The notes under the pieces are model-generated. The model was not told where the DNA came from. It saw only the letters and a list, made by a program, of their open reading frames with translations, and did no database searches. From Candidatus Bathyarchaeota archaeon (lineage in GTDB: Archaea; Asgardarchaeota; Lokiarchaeia; Sigyniarchaeales; Sigyniarchaeaceae): DNA of 20,952 nt. Below are positions 1 to 7,993 of this stretch, piece after piece. The stretch lies in NCBI GenBank assembly GCA_014729935.1, contig WJJB01000367.1:1-20952 (forward strand), read 5' to 3'. The position numbers were made by a program, and so were the translations under genes. The stretch's first letter is position 1. Each line of letters starts with the position of its first letter.

Positions 1-1
1 A

Positions 2-1483
2 AATAAGACCCTGCTATTCTCTTATTCCGTGCCATCTGGATTCACGGGAAACCTGACCATCAACATGACCTTTCCTGGAAATTCACGGATAGAGGGATAT
101 TTTGAATCTGTGGAACGTGAAATCCAAGAAAAAATCACGGTGGTGATTTCTTTCCTTGATGTGGTGAAGAATCAATACATGGTCGGAACCATTCCATTCT
201 CCGTGAACGTAACGGATAATTTTGGCATTCCCCTTTCCAACTTGAACATCGTTTTCGAGATTGAGGGGATGGAAAACGGGACGGTGGTGGCAAAGACCAA
301 TGAGGATGGAATTGCATATGCTTCCATCGACACGAGTGATATTGGGAAGTTCACCGTGGTCATCAAGTTTTTGGAAGACGGAATTTACCAAGGTGCTGAG
401 ATTTCCTCTGATCCAATTCGGATAGTTAACAGGTTCATTTTATTCCTTGATTGGCTTCCATACATCTTGATTGGAGTTGCGGTTGTTGTGGCTGCGGCAT
501 TGGGTGTATATCGAGGCGTGGTTATCCCGAAGCGAAAACGGGAGCGTGCCTTGCTGAAGCAAATGTACCAACGCCTATCGGACGTGGAAAATATACAGTA
601 CGTGCTTATTATATCCAAGCATTCTGGCGTTTCAATGTTTTCCAAGAGTTTAGCAGATGTTCCCATCGATGCCTCCTTGATATCCGGGTTCTTAAGTGCC
701 ATCTCGTCCTTCGGGAAGGAAATTGGATCCAAGATGAAGGATAAGGGTGGTGCACTTGAAGAGCTCTCCTATCGCCAATTCAAGATCATCATTAGCGAGG
801 GAAACCATGTCCGGGTAGCATTGTTATTACTCAAGCGTCCCAGTGAAACCTTGAAGCACAAGCTAGCTCAATTCATCATGGCGTTTGAAAAAAGATTCCA
901 TTCTGAGGTCAAGCACTTTTCTGGAGCGGTGATCGAGGACATGAAGGTAACCCCCCTTATCGAGGACATATTGGAAGCCGACTTGCTATACCCCCATCAC
1001 GTGATTGAAAGCAAGGTCGATCCCTACGTGAAATCATTACCAAGGAAGGATCCTGGCAAAAAGGTGATCAATGCAGCAACAGGTGAGGATTTCGAATATG
1101 ATTTCTATATCCGGGACATTATCAATCACTTGAAGACAAAAGGATTGGAAGAATTCAAGTCCTTCGAGGTGATCGAGGATCTCAAGGAGGAAAAAGTGGT
1201 CTTCGCGCTCAACCCGCGCACGAACATGCTAATCGCGGAACTCAAACCAATCATTGATACCTTTGACCCGGGCGATCGAAACGTGCTCATGGCCATCTAC
1301 AACAACAATTTAGATGGAATGAGCATCATCAAGTTCCTCAAGAAACAGAAGCTTTCAATGACCAAGGACCTTCACGAGCATCTCCAGTCGTTGAAACGCG
1401 GGGGTGCAATTCAAGATGATAATCGTATCACGCCCACCGGAGCCGCCATTATTACCATCTTGAATCTTATTCCGGATATTTAA
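2..1483 (+). CDS. Membrane receptor-like protein: Ig-like domain, TM helix, longin-like domain, winged helix (5' partial)
   Basis: The frame is open to the left edge of the window, so the true start lies outside; a GTG at 29 is only the first internal start codon. Numbering from that GTG, residues about 53-133 look like a bacterial Ig-like (invasin/Big) beta domain. Residues 136-161 form one strongly hydrophobic helix followed by a basic stretch (PKRKRER), so the N-terminal part should be outside. Residues about 188-300 resemble the roadblock/longin-like sensor domain common in Asgard proteins. Residues about 413-480 read as a winged helix, with a recognition-type helix near DLHEHLQSLKRGGAI and a wing near ITPTGAA. 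The natural reading is a receptor that passes an outside signal to a cytoplasmic sensor and a DNA-binding-like tail. The ligand and any DNA target are unknown. An oligo-T stretch follows about 55 bases after the stop. The coding call is firm; the domain calls are by eye. Confidence 0.85.
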   Translation, partial: NKTLLFSYSVPSGFTGNLTINMTFPGNSRIEGYFESVEREIQEKITVVISFLDVVKNQYMVGTIPFSVNVTDNFGIPLSNLNIVFEIEGMENGTVVAKTNEDGIAYASIDTSDIGKFTVVIKFLEDGIYQGAEISSDPIRIVNRFILFLDWLPYILIGVAVVVAAALGVYRGVVIPKRKRERALLKQMYQRLSDVENIQYVLIISKHSGVSMFSKSLADVPIDASLISGFLSAISSFGKEIGSKMKDKGGALEELSYRQFKIIISEGNHVRVALLLLKRPSETLKHKLAQFIMAFEKRFHSEVKHFSGAVIEDMKVTPLIEDILEADLLYPHHVIESKVDPYVKSLPRKDPGKKVINAATGEDFEYDFYIRDIINHLKTKGLEEFKSFEVIEDLKEEKVVFALNPRTNMLIAELKPIIDTFDPGDRNVLMAIYNNNLDGMSIIKFLKKQKLSMTKDLHEHLQSLKRGGAIQDDNRITPTGAAIITILNLIPDI

Positions 1484-1537
1484 CTCGGAGGATACAAGCG
1501 GTATTGGGAATTTTCCATCCGTCCCTCCATCATCTTC

Positions 1538-1544
1538 TTTTTTT
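1538..1544 (+). terminator. Oligo-T terminator
   Basis: A run of seven T in a pyrimidine-rich stretch lies about 55 bases after the receptor stop codon. Oligo-T runs without a strong hairpin are typical archaeal intrinsic terminators. It separates the receptor gene from the dehydratase gene. Confidence 0.5.
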
Positions 1545-1610
1545 ACTTATCGCTCGTGGGGAATAGATTTAAGAGAGGTGAGGGGGTGATGAAGTTGAGC
1601 TGAAACAGAA

Positions 1611-1955
1611 ATGTCATTAGAAGAAAAGCATTGCATTCCGTGTGAGGGAAAGATCGATCCGATGTCTAGGGATGAGGAAGATCAACTCTTGGAAAAAGTC
1701 GACGGCTGGAAGATTCAACGTGATGGTACCCATAAGATACGCAAGGGATTCGAGTTCAAGGATTTCAAGCAAGCAATGCGGTTCGTCAATGAGGTGGCTG
1801 AGATCGCCGAACACGAGGGGCATCACCCCGATATCTATATTTATTACAACAAGGTGGAATTAACGCTATACACCCATGCGGTAGGAGGCTTATTTTCCAA
1901 TGATTTCGTCATGGCAGCAAAAATCAATGCCATTCCTTTGGTGAAAACAGGCTAA
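1611..1955 (+). CDS. Pterin-4a-carbinolamine dehydratase family protein
   Basis: This 114-residue protein has the length and motif of the PCD/DCoH family, which dehydrates 4a-hydroxytetrahydropterin. The signature runs from EHEGHHP (residues 67-73) through H89 to D98. H71, H72 and H89 match the catalytic histidines, and the segment before D98 is THAVGGLFSND. The N-terminal CIPCEG at 8-13 is common in this family. Archaea generally lack the phenylalanine hydroxylase partner, so a role in pterin or molybdopterin metabolism is possible; nothing nearby decides this. The ATG at 1611 is the first start after an in-frame TGA at 1596. The strong purine-rich Shine-Dalgarno-like stretch (1573-1588) is too far upstream for it and instead precedes a four-codon reading frame (1589-1603). 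A TATA-like ATTTAAG near 1567 could alternatively give a short leader starting near 1596. Confidence 0.92.
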   Translation: MSLEEKHCIPCEGKIDPMSRDEEDQLLEKVDGWKIQRDGTHKIRKGFEFKDFKQAMRFVNEVAEIAEHEGHHPDIYIYYNKVELTLYTHAVGGLFSNDFVMAAKINAIPLVKTG

Positions 1956-2015
1956 CGGGACCCGTTGGAAATCTTAATTAGGGGGCGATTCCATGCGTAG
2001 GGAAGGTGAAAACGC

Positions 2016-2507
2016 GTGACCGATGAGTGGAAGAATATACTCGTGAATCTATACCTGTGGATTCTCGTGCTTGGAGTGATCGGGGTGGTATTTAGCCTTA
2101 CATTAGAATTTGCAGGATACTATGGTGGCTATTACGGGTATTACTACGAGGTAAGCCTTGCATCTGTATTCAGGAATCCAGATCACCTTGGATACTTGCC
2201 GATTTTCATCATCAATGGTTTCTCATTCACGATGTTTTCCTTGATTAGCCTGGCGGGTTTGGGCGTTTTCAAGATAGATGTATCCCCAAAACTTTTGAAA
2301 TGGTGTTTCTATAACTCAATCATCATAATCGTTGTCACGACAACAGGAGGTATCGTTTTCGAGATTATCCTCGCCTCGTGGGGGATGATAGATTGGTGGT
2401 TGAGTTACGGGTTTTTTGCGGGAGAAATTGGAGGTTTCCTGCTCATGATCATGATTTATCTTGTCATGAAGCGGGAGAATATCACCCTGAAGGTTTCCAA
2501 GGATTGA
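2016..2507 (+). CDS. Hypothetical four-helix membrane protein
   Basis: I do not recognise this 163-residue protein. It has four hydrophobic segments, roughly residues 8-30, 63-88, 92-116 and 126-150. Between the first two lies a tyrosine- and glycine-rich stretch (YYGGYYGYYYE). The C-terminus is short and basic. The GTG start at 2016 is supported by GGAAGGTG at 2001-2008; the ATG at 1993 runs into a stop in another frame. It sits about 60 bases after the dehydratase and upstream of EcfT on the same strand, so co-expression is possible. It has fewer helices than the usual six of ECF substrate-binding S components, so I do not assign that role. Confidence 0.75.
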   Translation: MTDEWKNILVNLYLWILVLGVIGVVFSLTLEFAGYYGGYYGYYYEVSLASVFRNPDHLGYLPIFIINGFSFTMFSLISLAGLGVFKIDVSPKLLKWCFYNSIIIIVVTTTGGIVFEIILASWGMIDWWLSYGFFAGEIGGFLLMIMIYLVMKRENITLKVSKD

Positions 2508-2631
2508 TCAGTGCCCCATGGTCTTCACCACGAGACACGATTGAGACGCCCCGCCGGGCGGTGCATTGAAATACCTTCCTACCGTGATCAATGCAAGAAT
2601 CTCCCTGGAAGAATCGAGAGGTCTTGATCAG

Positions 2632-3540
2632 ATGGTGAAACACCGTAGCGAAGTGCGCCTTGGTACAGATTATGAAAGGAAGGAGTTAAAGGAGAAAGGA
2701 GAACCAGCCTTCAAGTACAAGCCAGGGAATTCATTGTTCCATTCGCTTAACCCTGTCTCCAAGATGATTGGATTGGGCTGCATGACGGGTATCGTGCTAG
2801 TGCAAGATAGCCTGATCCTTCTTTTCATCCTGCTCTTAGCCATCTTGACGGTAGCAAGAGTGATAGGGTTCAGGATCATTCCCATCATGAAACGCCTGAA
2901 ATGGGTTCTTCTTTTCACGGCGTGCATGATTCCGCTTAACATTCTATTCAATGCTTCGAGCAACGAAAACGACATCATCTTATTTTACGTCCTTGAAAAT
3001 CACGAAATGTTCCCAATCAGACGACTTGCCGTGTATTTCACGCTCCGTACGGCAGTGCTTATCTTCTTGCTCTTGATGTCGACCTTGATCTTCCTTGCCA
3101 CCACGACACAAGCTGATCTTGTCCGGGGCATGATCGTTCTTGGATTGCCATATACCCTTGGGTACTCCCTTTCAGTTGCTCTAAGATACATTCCCCTCAT
3201 CCAGCATGATGCCACGCAAGTCATGCTTGCGCAAAAGGCCCGGGGATTAAGCAGGGAGAATGCCAAGGGAATCATGAAGGTCTTAAGATTGATCAAGGAA
3301 CGTTTGATAACCACGCTTCTCTTGGTACTCAAGCGGGGGCAATCAACTGCCAAATCTTTAGAACTCCGGGGATTTGGCCACGACAAGAAGCGCACCTACT
3401 TTAAACGGTTCTCGTGGAGAAAACGAGATATTGCAACCGTCGTGGTTGCAGCCTGTTGCTTGCTAGTGGCTATTTTTTACGTTCATGGCTTGCTTCCATT
3501 CATCCCCTCCATTCCCTCACTCTACTCGATCCTTTTCTAA
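2632..3540 (+). CDS. Energy-coupling factor transporter transmembrane protein, EcfT family
   Basis: EcfT is the integral coupling subunit of ECF vitamin and metal transporters; it links the ATPases to a substrate-binding S component. The N-terminal entry motif YKPGNSLFHSLNPVSKM is typical. About five to six hydrophobic segments follow. The two cytoplasmic coupling-helix motifs are present: KARGLS (ARG at about residues 203-205) and ELRGFG (RGFG at about 246-249), separated by a long charged helical stretch. I chose ATG 2632 because GAGGT lies nine bases upstream; the frame also allows a TTG at 2566, after an in-frame TGA at 2542, without a good ribosome site. No ATPase or recognisable S component lies in the window, so the substrate cannot be named. 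A short GC hairpin (CCGC/GCGG, about 2551-2561) precedes the longer start. Confidence 0.88.
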   Translation: MVKHRSEVRLGTDYERKELKEKGEPAFKYKPGNSLFHSLNPVSKMIGLGCMTGIVLVQDSLILLFILLLAILTVARVIGFRIIPIMKRLKWVLLFTACMIPLNILFNASSNENDIILFYVLENHEMFPIRRLAVYFTLRTAVLIFLLLMSTLIFLATTTQADLVRGMIVLGLPYTLGYSLSVALRYIPLIQHDATQVMLAQKARGLSRENAKGIMKVLRLIKERLITTLLLVLKRGQSTAKSLELRGFGHDKKRTYFKRFSWRKRDIATVVVAACCLLVAIFYVHGLLPFIPSIPSLYSILF

Positions 3541-3608
3541 AAAGCTTTCACGGATAGAAAATAAGTTCTCTCCCGCCACCACAACAATGTAGACTTGACA
3601 AGAGAATG

Positions 3609-3618
3609 GTTTAAGTTA
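3609..3618 (+). promoter_or_regulatory. TATA-like element before the radical SAM gene
   Basis: The AT-rich TTTAAGTT stretch lies about 35-40 bases upstream of the ATG at 3651, in the 110-base gap after ecfT. Its position would give a leader of roughly ten bases. This is a weak call made from position and composition only. Confidence 0.35.
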
Positions 3619-3650
3619 ACACCAAATCTATTATCAAGTGTTGAATCAGC

Positions 3651-5345
3651 ATGTTAGAGGAAGAATCGGAAATATGGCAAAAAGAAACAATGAGCATTTG
3701 CCCAGAATGCATGAAACGCATTCCTGCAGTGATCAAGGAGGTTCCAGGTGAGGACTTGGTCATCATGCAGAAAACGTGCGATGAGCACGGTCCTTTCGAG
3801 GACATCATCGCCACGGACAAGGAGCTTTATATTAGATCGCAGGTGCACACGAAGGATGGATCCCCAGATGCGCATCCACAACGTGAAATCAAGAAGGGTT
3901 GTCCGCACGATTGCGGTATCTGCCCGAATCACAAGAGTGCTCCCTCTTGCATCATGGTGGACCTCACGAACAAGTGCAACCTGAACTGCCCTATTTGTTT
4001 TGCCAACGCAAACAAGAAGGGAGTGGTCGTTGAATGGACCTTTGATGAGATCATTCGCATATTCAGGTACTACCGCAACATAGAACCGAAGCCCCCTGTC
4101 ATTGCCATGGTGTCGGGTGGCGAGCCTACCCTCAGGGATGACCTGCCGGAGATCATCAGGGAACTAGCATTAATGGGCTACCGGCAGATACAAATCGCAA
4201 CTAATGGCATCCGGTTTGCCAAGGATATCGATTACTATCGCAGGTGCATAGAAGCGGCATACGAGCCAGGAACCGATTGCGGCATTGTCGTGTACCTGCA
4301 ATTTGATGGCGTGAAACCGGAAACATACAAGAAAACCCGGGGACTGGATATTTTTCATTACAAGGAACAAATCGTTAAAAATGCTAAAACCTTACTCGAT
4401 CAAGGTGTGATCTCCAGCGGGATTTGCCTGGTGATGACTGTCACCAAGGACAACCTTGAAGAAGTGCCGAACGTGATTGATTTCGCCGCGAACAATATTG
4501 AGGTTGTTTCCGGGGTGATGTTCCAACCAGTTGCCTTATGCGGGAGGGTAACGCACGAGGATATCAAGGAAAAACGCATCACTACCTATGATGTCATTCA
4601 CCAGATCGATAAGGAAACTGGTGGCGTGCTCCAACCATGGGGGCCATTCCCTTCCTACCATGCCTTGATGAACCTCATCGCGTGGTACAATAGCGATGAG
4701 ACAGTAGAATTCACGTGTAACGCGCAGTGCGGGTTCGTGTCATTCTTGAATTGCAGGGGCCCAGGGCCTGATGGTAAAATGCAATACGGTGGAATCAGGG
4801 AAGTGATAGAACTCGGCGGTGGGATTGATTTCTCGGAGAAGATTTGGAATACCGCGAAGAACCTCAAGAAAGGCAGTTTCTTCAAGAACATGCTAAGCAA
4901 GCTCACCGGGAGTTTGGGCGATTTCGGAAATATATTAGATGAAACAGTGTTCTGGTCAAAGAAGGAGATCATCAAGTACCTGTTCGTTCTTGGCGGGCTG
5001 AACTTCATCAAGCTGGACCAGCTGAACGAGCCAAACCTTAAAAGCGTCTTGCAAGCCCTTAACATCATGTTCCGTCCTTCTTGGATGTCGACTCGCGATT
5101 TCCTGGTAAAAGCTAAGAACTTGTATATTGGAGTTATGCACTTTCAAGACGCCTACGATCTTGATGTGGAGAGAGTTAGCAGATGCGTCGTGCATTATGG
5201 TCTCATTGAGCCCGATACTGACAAAGTGGTAGCCTTCCCGTTCTGTTCGTTCAATACATGTCACAGGGACCGGGTCGAGCGTGCATTGGCAAAAGCTCGG
5301 GGAGTTCCGCTAGACATGGAAGAAACGAAGCTCATCTCGCATTAA
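3651..5345 (+). CDS. tes: Tes-like radical SAM protein (tetraether lipid synthase family)
   Basis: This 564-residue protein matches the layout of the archaeal tetraether synthase Tes (MJ0619 type), which joins biphytanyl chains to make GDGT membrane lipids. An N-terminal metal-binding part has C17-x2-C20 and C43 in KTCDEHG. It is followed by GCPHDCGICPNHK (C84, C88, C91) and C100. The radical SAM cluster motif is CNLNCPIC (C109, C113, C116), with the SAM-binding GGEPT at 156-160. Further cysteines lie in CNAQCGF and near the C-terminus in FPFCSFNTCHRDR. Tes is known to carry several 4Fe-4S clusters plus a rubredoxin-like iron, which fits this many cysteines. The gene stands alone, with its own upstream gap and a T5 run after it. 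Related radical SAM paralogues of unknown substrate exist, so the family is firm and the exact lipid product is inferred. Confidence 0.85.
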   Translation: MLEEESEIWQKETMSICPECMKRIPAVIKEVPGEDLVIMQKTCDEHGPFEDIIATDKELYIRSQVHTKDGSPDAHPQREIKKGCPHDCGICPNHKSAPSCIMVDLTNKCNLNCPICFANANKKGVVVEWTFDEIIRIFRYYRNIEPKPPVIAMVSGGEPTLRDDLPEIIRELALMGYRQIQIATNGIRFAKDIDYYRRCIEAAYEPGTDCGIVVYLQFDGVKPETYKKTRGLDIFHYKEQIVKNAKTLLDQGVISSGICLVMTVTKDNLEEVPNVIDFAANNIEVVSGVMFQPVALCGRVTHEDIKEKRITTYDVIHQIDKETGGVLQPWGPFPSYHALMNLIAWYNSDETVEFTCNAQCGFVSFLNCRGPGPDGKMQYGGIREVIELGGGIDFSEKIWNTAKNLKKGSFFKNMLSKLTGSLGDFGNILDETVFWSKKEIIKYLFVLGGLNFIKLDQLNEPNLKSVLQALNIMFRPSWMSTRDFLVKAKNLYIGVMHFQDAYDLDVERVSRCVVHYGLIEPDTDKVVAFPFCSFNTCHRDRVERALAKARGVPLDMEETKLISH

Positions 5346-5363
5346 GCGTTCTAAATTTCACTC

Positions 5364-5368
5364 TTTTT
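5364..5368 (+). terminator. Short oligo-T terminator
   Basis: Five T in a pyrimidine-rich context lie about 20 bases after the radical SAM stop codon. This is a weak archaeal-style termination signal. Confidence 0.35.
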
Positions 5369-5496
5369 CTAAATTTAACCATCCTGGACACCATGGGACC
5401 GTTTGAACTACCATGCTCTACAGATAGCTATAAACTGGACGAACTTGGACATTGCTGCCCGGGCTCGTCAACCGTCGCCATATCCGAGACGGACGA

Positions 5497-5511
5497 GTGA
5501 GCATTGCTCAC
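5497..5511. repeat. Short perfect inverted repeat
   Basis: GTGAGC and GCTCAC form a six-base stem around a three-base ATT loop. It overlaps the stop codon of the doubtful minus-strand ORF. There is no T run beside it, so it is not a clear terminator. The rest of 5369-5500 shows nothing I can support. Confidence 0.4.
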
Positions 5512-5717
5512 GTGACCGCGACCTTCTCGCACAGCTTCTGGTACGCGGCCTCGTATCTAAGAATGTCCAAGATTTTTAACTTCTGACTCGACACTTCCTC
5601 AGGCACGAGTTTGCCATCCAGGGATGATAGCTTGGTTCCCCACATTTTCCCTTCCTTAACTTGAACGTCCCCACGATCACGTTCAATTGGAGATTGGAAC
5701 GCCAAACCTTTAAGCAA
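5508..5717 (-). CDS. Doubtful small hypothetical protein
   Basis: A 69-codon frame begins with TTG directly after an in-frame TAA and ends in TGA. Its codon use looks protein-like, with many AAG, GAG and GTG codons, and the product is charged with a helical C-terminal half (LKILDILRYEAAYQKLCEKV). A shorter 45-residue form could start at the ATG at 5645, where GGAAGGG lies just upstream. I recognise no family. It would be transcribed divergently from the zinc-ribbon gene at 5767. It could also be a chance frame or a gene remnant. Confidence 0.33.
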   Translation of the reverse strand: MLKGLAFQSPIERDRGDVQVKEGKMWGTKLSSLDGKLVPEEVSSQKLKILDILRYEAAYQKLCEKVAVT

Positions 5718-5766
5718 TTAATTGGTTAGGATTCATGTTGAAAATTCTCGATAGGTGAATAGAGAC

Positions 5767-5940
5767 ATGGGTACCGTGGCAAATTGTCCAGAATGCGGAA
5801 GGGAACGAGTCGTGGTCGAGGTATCAGCTGCGACGGATGAAGGTGGCACGTACACCGGTGGTTTCTGGTGCCTCAATTGCGATGCCAAGTGGGTTGTCTC
5901 AAAGCGCATTCGTGATGTTGGCTGGACAAAATTGGCGTGA
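5767..5940 (+). CDS. Small zinc-ribbon protein
   Basis: The 57-residue product carries two CxxC pairs, CPECG near the N-terminus and CLNCD about 30 residues later, as in zinc ribbons. They flank a short beta-rich segment, and the tail is basic and tryptophan-containing (KWVVSKRIRDVGW). Such proteins often bind nucleic acid or assist larger complexes, but no specific role can be given. I chose the ATG at 5767 because AGGTGA ends eight bases upstream; a GTG at 5755 in the same frame would include that Shine-Dalgarno motif. Two T runs follow the stop directly. The gene stands alone and converges on the flippase gene. Confidence 0.78.
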   Translation: MGTVANCPECGRERVVVEVSAATDEGGTYTGGFWCLNCDAKWVVSKRIRDVGWTKLA

Positions 5941-5963
5941 TTTTTCAATTTCCCCCTTTTTTT
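5941..5963 (+). terminator. Oligo-T terminator after zinc-ribbon gene
   Basis: A T5 run sits directly after the stop codon and a T7 run (5957-5963) about 15 bases later. This is a typical archaeal intrinsic terminator layout. The following stretch up to 6031 is AT-rich and holds nothing else I can support. Confidence 0.5.
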
Positions 5964-6031
5964 CTCGTTGGACTCCCCTGAATTGTTGCATTATTTTAAT
6001 TGCAGTTATCTTGGAATCGTACCTAGTTTTT

Positions 6032-7984
6032 TTAACGCATTCTAGTTGCTTTCGCTGCAGTGGTTTCCTCGAGCTTCCGGCGCCGTAGTTCCATGAGCTC
6101 TTGGATCTCTTGGTTGACGCCCTTGTTGTCGATGGGGAACCTGCCATGGAGCGGCGATATCTTGGAAGCTTTCAGCGAGATCTTGCTTATCATATTCACG
6201 AGCGGTTTGGAGGGTCCGGACATCGTGGCAGCCTTCTGGACGATGGCGATGGAGACATCGTCCCATCCGCCAACCAAGGAATATACCGGGAAGAACACGA
6301 GGAAAGGTCCAGTGAAAATGCCCACTAGGACGAGAACCACGGCAGCTGGTACCGTTCCCATGATTCCAACGAGCACTGGATAAAGGAATTCCACGCCAAG
6401 GGATATATAAAGTACCTCGACGAATCCAGCAATTGCCGGTGCCACGAAAGTTTGCCACGGGCAAACGCGGAACGTGAGCACCTTCACCCGGAGAATGATG
6501 TATCCGGCGATCCATTTGGCGATCCAGCCAGAGCCTTGAGATATCACCAGCGAGAACCAACCTGGCGTGAAAACGAGCAAGAGTATCACGAGGATGGTGA
6601 GTCTTGTTCCTTGGTCGACGATGGTCAATACAATGTTGTATTCAGGCTTTCCCACGCCGTTGAAAATGCGATCATGGAAAGAGGCAAACATCTCGGCAAA
6701 CCTGAAAAATAGTAGCGATTGAATGATGGGCCCGACGTACCCGAAATTTTCACCGGCAATGATGCTTAGCAGGGGTGCACCCGCGAAGAGCAACCCGATC
6801 ATGAACGCCCCCGTGATACCATTCCACCGGTACCCCCTTGCAATGTAATTTCGGGAGAGGTGTACCTTCCCGTTGAGATATGACTCGGATAATGGGGGAG
6901 CGATATTTAACGCGAAGGTATTGATCATCTGGGAAAGCATGTTACCAAGTAAGAACATCCCGAGGATGGACGAGTAATTTGGGAGAAAATTGACGAACAA
7001 AAAGGTGGCAACGAACTGTGCACCTGGATAGATCAACCCTGGAAGCATGGCTCGGACACCAAAGGAGATGCATCGCTTCGTGATTTCCCTGTCAAATTCC
7101 ACCTTGAATAGGTCCCGCACGCGCCACGATGGATCGACATCTTTGAGAATCGGACGGAGCCAATAGGCTGCAAGGAACGCGGTAATGAAATCCTTCAAGT
7201 AGATCCCCAGGATGGAACCAATGGTCGCGCCCATCAACTCACCAAGGGCTGGGTAAAACCCCCCTACCCATCTGCCAACCAAGATGCATGCGATGCGCAT
7301 GGCATTCTCAAACAATTGGTACTTGATGAAATCCAAGAGCTTGAACTTGTGGTATTGTTGGTAGGCTTCCAAGGCTCCTGCAAATACCCCGAGCATGCCA
7401 GGAAACTGAATAGTGGAATAAATGAGGAAAAACCACGCGGCATAAGCCAAGTTGGTGAACCGCACTGAAAGCAAGACCCACATCGCGATCACCGAAATTT
7501 GAATCAGGCCGGAGAGCATCTGGAACCATATGAAAAATTGCAGGTACTTGATAGCATCTTTCGGGTGCTTGATGTTTTCCTGGGCAACAAAGCGCTGGAG
7601 GGCATTACCCACACCCACGTCTAATAGCGTGAAATAAATGCCGAATAGATTGAAGGTCATGTCCTGGTACCCCATTGCTGATGGGAACGGGAAAATGACA
7701 TTCGGCATCAACCAGACGCTCAACATAATCCCAAAACCCGCGGCGATGAATACAAACACGAGATTGTACAGGATGCCTGCAAGGGGACGGTGAAATCCAA
7801 TCTCCTTCCATCTGTCTTCCACGACCACTCCACTGACAATCTCGTCATCCATGCCATCAGGATCACCCATGATTCCAAGAAGCTGGGAAGCGATATTATA
7901 TTTCCCTTTCCTTGCTACCTTTCTCCAAGGAATAAAAGGAGGGAAGTGGACCGGGGATAGAGCACCTAATGGTTTCCCCCGCAT
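6032..7984 (-). CDS. Polysaccharide/oligosaccharide flippase-like membrane protein
   Basis: This 650-residue protein has roughly 12-14 hydrophobic segments and resembles the polysaccharide-export/flippase branch of the MOP (MATE-like) superfamily. The stretch NLFGIYFTLLDVGVGNALQR resembles the conserved early region of such flippases. These proteins move lipid-linked sugars across the membrane. It is longer than the usual 400-500 residues: about 45 polar residues precede the first helix and a basic tail of about 60 residues follows the last. The ATG at 7984 lies nine bases after the upstream gene's stop, so the two form an operon. An alternative start at residue 45 (7852) has GGTGATC eight bases upstream and may be the real one. 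Other MOP substrates are possible. Confidence 0.7.
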   Translation of the reverse strand: MRGKPLGALSPVHFPPFIPWRKVARKGKYNIASQLLGIMGDPDGMDDEIVSGVVVEDRWKEIGFHRPLAGILYNLVFVFIAAGFGIMLSVWLMPNVIFPFPSAMGYQDMTFNLFGIYFTLLDVGVGNALQRFVAQENIKHPKDAIKYLQFFIWFQMLSGLIQISVIAMWVLLSVRFTNLAYAAWFFLIYSTIQFPGMLGVFAGALEAYQQYHKFKLLDFIKYQLFENAMRIACILVGRWVGGFYPALGELMGATIGSILGIYLKDFITAFLAAYWLRPILKDVDPSWRVRDLFKVEFDREITKRCISFGVRAMLPGLIYPGAQFVATFLFVNFLPNYSSILGMFLLGNMLSQMINTFALNIAPPLSESYLNGKVHLSRNYIARGYRWNGITGAFMIGLLFAGAPLLSIIAGENFGYVGPIIQSLLFFRFAEMFASFHDRIFNGVGKPEYNIVLTIVDQGTRLTILVILLLVFTPGWFSLVISQGSGWIAKWIAGYIILRVKVLTFRVCPWQTFVAPAIAGFVEVLYISLGVEFLYPVLVGIMGTVPAAVVLVLVGIFTGPFLVFFPVYSLVGGWDDVSIAIVQKAATMSGPSKPLVNMISKISLKASKISPLHGRFPIDNKGVNQEIQELMELRRRKLEETTAAKATRMR

Positions 7985-7993
7985 CCATGAAAC

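Noticed and set aside
5392..5460. tRNA-like stretch on the minus strand (TAGCTATCTGTAGAGC and TTCAAAC)
   Set aside because: The D-arm-like and T-loop-like pieces do not form the required stems, and there is no acceptor stem or anticodon arm.
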